Positions 17,897 through 18,551 of a stretch of 18,551 nucleotides of DNA are shown piece after piece. The notes beneath the pieces are model-generated. The model searched no databases. It was not told the origin of the DNA and worked only from the letters and a program-made list of their open reading frames with translations. Origin of the DNA: Zancudomyces culisetae (lineage: Eukaryota; Kickxellomycota; Harpellomycetes; Harpellales; Legeriomycetaceae); the NCBI GenBank assembly GCA_001969505.1, contig LSSK01001631.1:1-18551 (forward strand). Reading direction: 5' to 3'. A program made the translations under genes and the position numbers. Every line of letters begins with the position of its first letter. Positions within the stretch are counted from its first letter, which is position 1.

Positions 17897-18452
17897 GTAT
17901 ATCCAGTACCACCATCACCAAGTTGGTCATTAATTAATGTACCCACTATAGCATTAATGAAAGTAATCAAGATGTCAATCCAAAACAAAATACTGTAAAC
18001 CACATAGCCTAATTAAACCAATTTGTATGCTGTACATTGAATTGATTTGTACAATGGTTTTGATAAAGAATGATATATTATTGTAGTTGGAGTATATTTT
18101 GAATAAGGGTTTTGTATTTGATATATTTAACAGTTAATTAAATCATGTTGAAAGAATTAAATATCAACAATATGATAATTTGGTGAAATTAATCCTAGAA
18201 CATGAGCACAATATACTCTGGAATATTGGAATACATATTCAGCCAGAGACATTATTAACATGAAGAAAGTATGTGTTATGTAATAAGTTTGGAAGTTATA
18301 CAATAATTTTATACTGAAAAAAAGAATGAGGAAAATGGTAAAATGATTATCAACGAAAATGCTTGGATTGTTGTGTAACTAAAACTCCAGCCATATTTTG
18401 TTATGTTTTGTAATCCATCTTGTAAAGTTTAAACTCCCAAAATATGATTTGA

Positions 18453-18551
18453 CCATAAACTATAAACCATAAACTATAAACCATAAACTATAAACCATAA
18501 ACCATAAACCATAAACTATAAACTATAAACTATAAACTATAAACTATAAAC
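18453..18551 (+). repeat. Heptamer tandem array (CCATAAA/CTATAAA)
   Basis: Fourteen back-to-back heptamers run to the end of the window: six CCATAAA and eight CTATAAA. They alternate at first and become pure CTATAAA for the last five. The array begins 27 bp beyond the outer edge of the right repeat arm. The opposite strand reads TTTATGG/TTTATAG, which resembles a telomere-type repeat, but its G-rich strand points into the window, opposite to what a chromosome end on this side would show. A subtelomeric minisatellite is more likely. Confidence 0.95.

Larger units (their letters stand above)
16892..18425 (-). repeat. Right arm of the ~1.5-kb inverted repeat
   Basis: Inverted copy of 1-1472. 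The inner edge begins TGTGTGAAATTCTGT at 16893 and the outer match ends at 18425 (CATCTTGTAA). It carries 13 copies of the 11-bp minisatellite, three of the 10-bp repeat, and lacks the 27-bp block. On the minus strand it has a 69-codon ORF (17470-17261), cut short by a TGA in the left arm, and a 66-codon ORF (17330-17130), open in both arms. Neither resembles a known protein. The outermost ~540 bp differs from the left arm at only a couple of positions, while the inner third is clearly more diverged. Confidence 0.93.

Noticed and set aside
1-18425. Giant cargo-carrying DNA transposon with terminal inverted repeats
   Set aside because: No transposase or recombinase ORF is present, no target-site duplication can be tested because the left outer edge is missing, and the cargo genes are ordinary single-copy fungal genes.
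18453-18551. True telomere at the right end
   Set aside because: The G-rich strand of the heptamer points inward, the units are mixed, and G content is low. This does not fit a capped chromosome end on this side.

Overview
The window is fungal nuclear DNA. The best evidence is one very long ORF with the Rim15 architecture (PAS, a C2HC zinc knuckle, an AGC-type kinase and a C-terminal receiver), a combination known from fungal Rim15 kinases. Intergenic DNA is AT-rich, introns are few, and the one intron I can place has a TACTAA-like branch site almost touching its 3' AG. Together these suit an ascomycete, possibly an early-branching budding yeast. I cannot name the species.

Layout, left to right: (1) 1-1472 is the left arm of a large inverted repeat. 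(2) 1473-2753 is AT-rich intergenic DNA ending in a clear TATA box and a trinucleotide microsatellite. (3) 2754-3314 (+) encodes an unrecognised 186-aa protein with a signal peptide and an acidic repeat tail. (4) 3315-3766 is the short gap between convergent genes. (5) 3767-11431 (-) is a 2554-aa RIM15-like kinase. (6) 11432-13485 is intergenic and holds a third copy of a short motif also found in the inverted repeat. (7) 13486-15631 (-) is a long-chain acyl-CoA synthetase. Its first exon lies upstream of a 100-nt intron, giving a 681-aa protein. (8) 15632-16891 is intergenic. (9) 16892-18425 is the right arm of the inverted repeat. (10) 18426-18551 is flanking DNA made mostly of a heptamer array.

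RIM15 and the acyl-CoA synthetase are ordinary chromosomal genes (nutrient and quiescence signalling, and fatty-acid activation), transcribed in the same direction but about 2 kb apart. Nothing suggests that they or the secreted-protein gene form one pathway.

The most unusual feature is structural. Two arms of about 1.5 kb, roughly 98% identical by hand comparison, flank 15.4 kb of gene-bearing DNA in inverted orientation. The arms differ by only three indels (an 11-bp minisatellite, a 10-bp repeat and a 27-bp block), and most substitutions cluster toward the inner ends. No recognisable transposase lies between or inside the arms. Dispersed subtelomeric-type repeats are a safer reading than an autonomous mobile element. 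The left arm starts at base 1, so its outer boundary cannot be seen.
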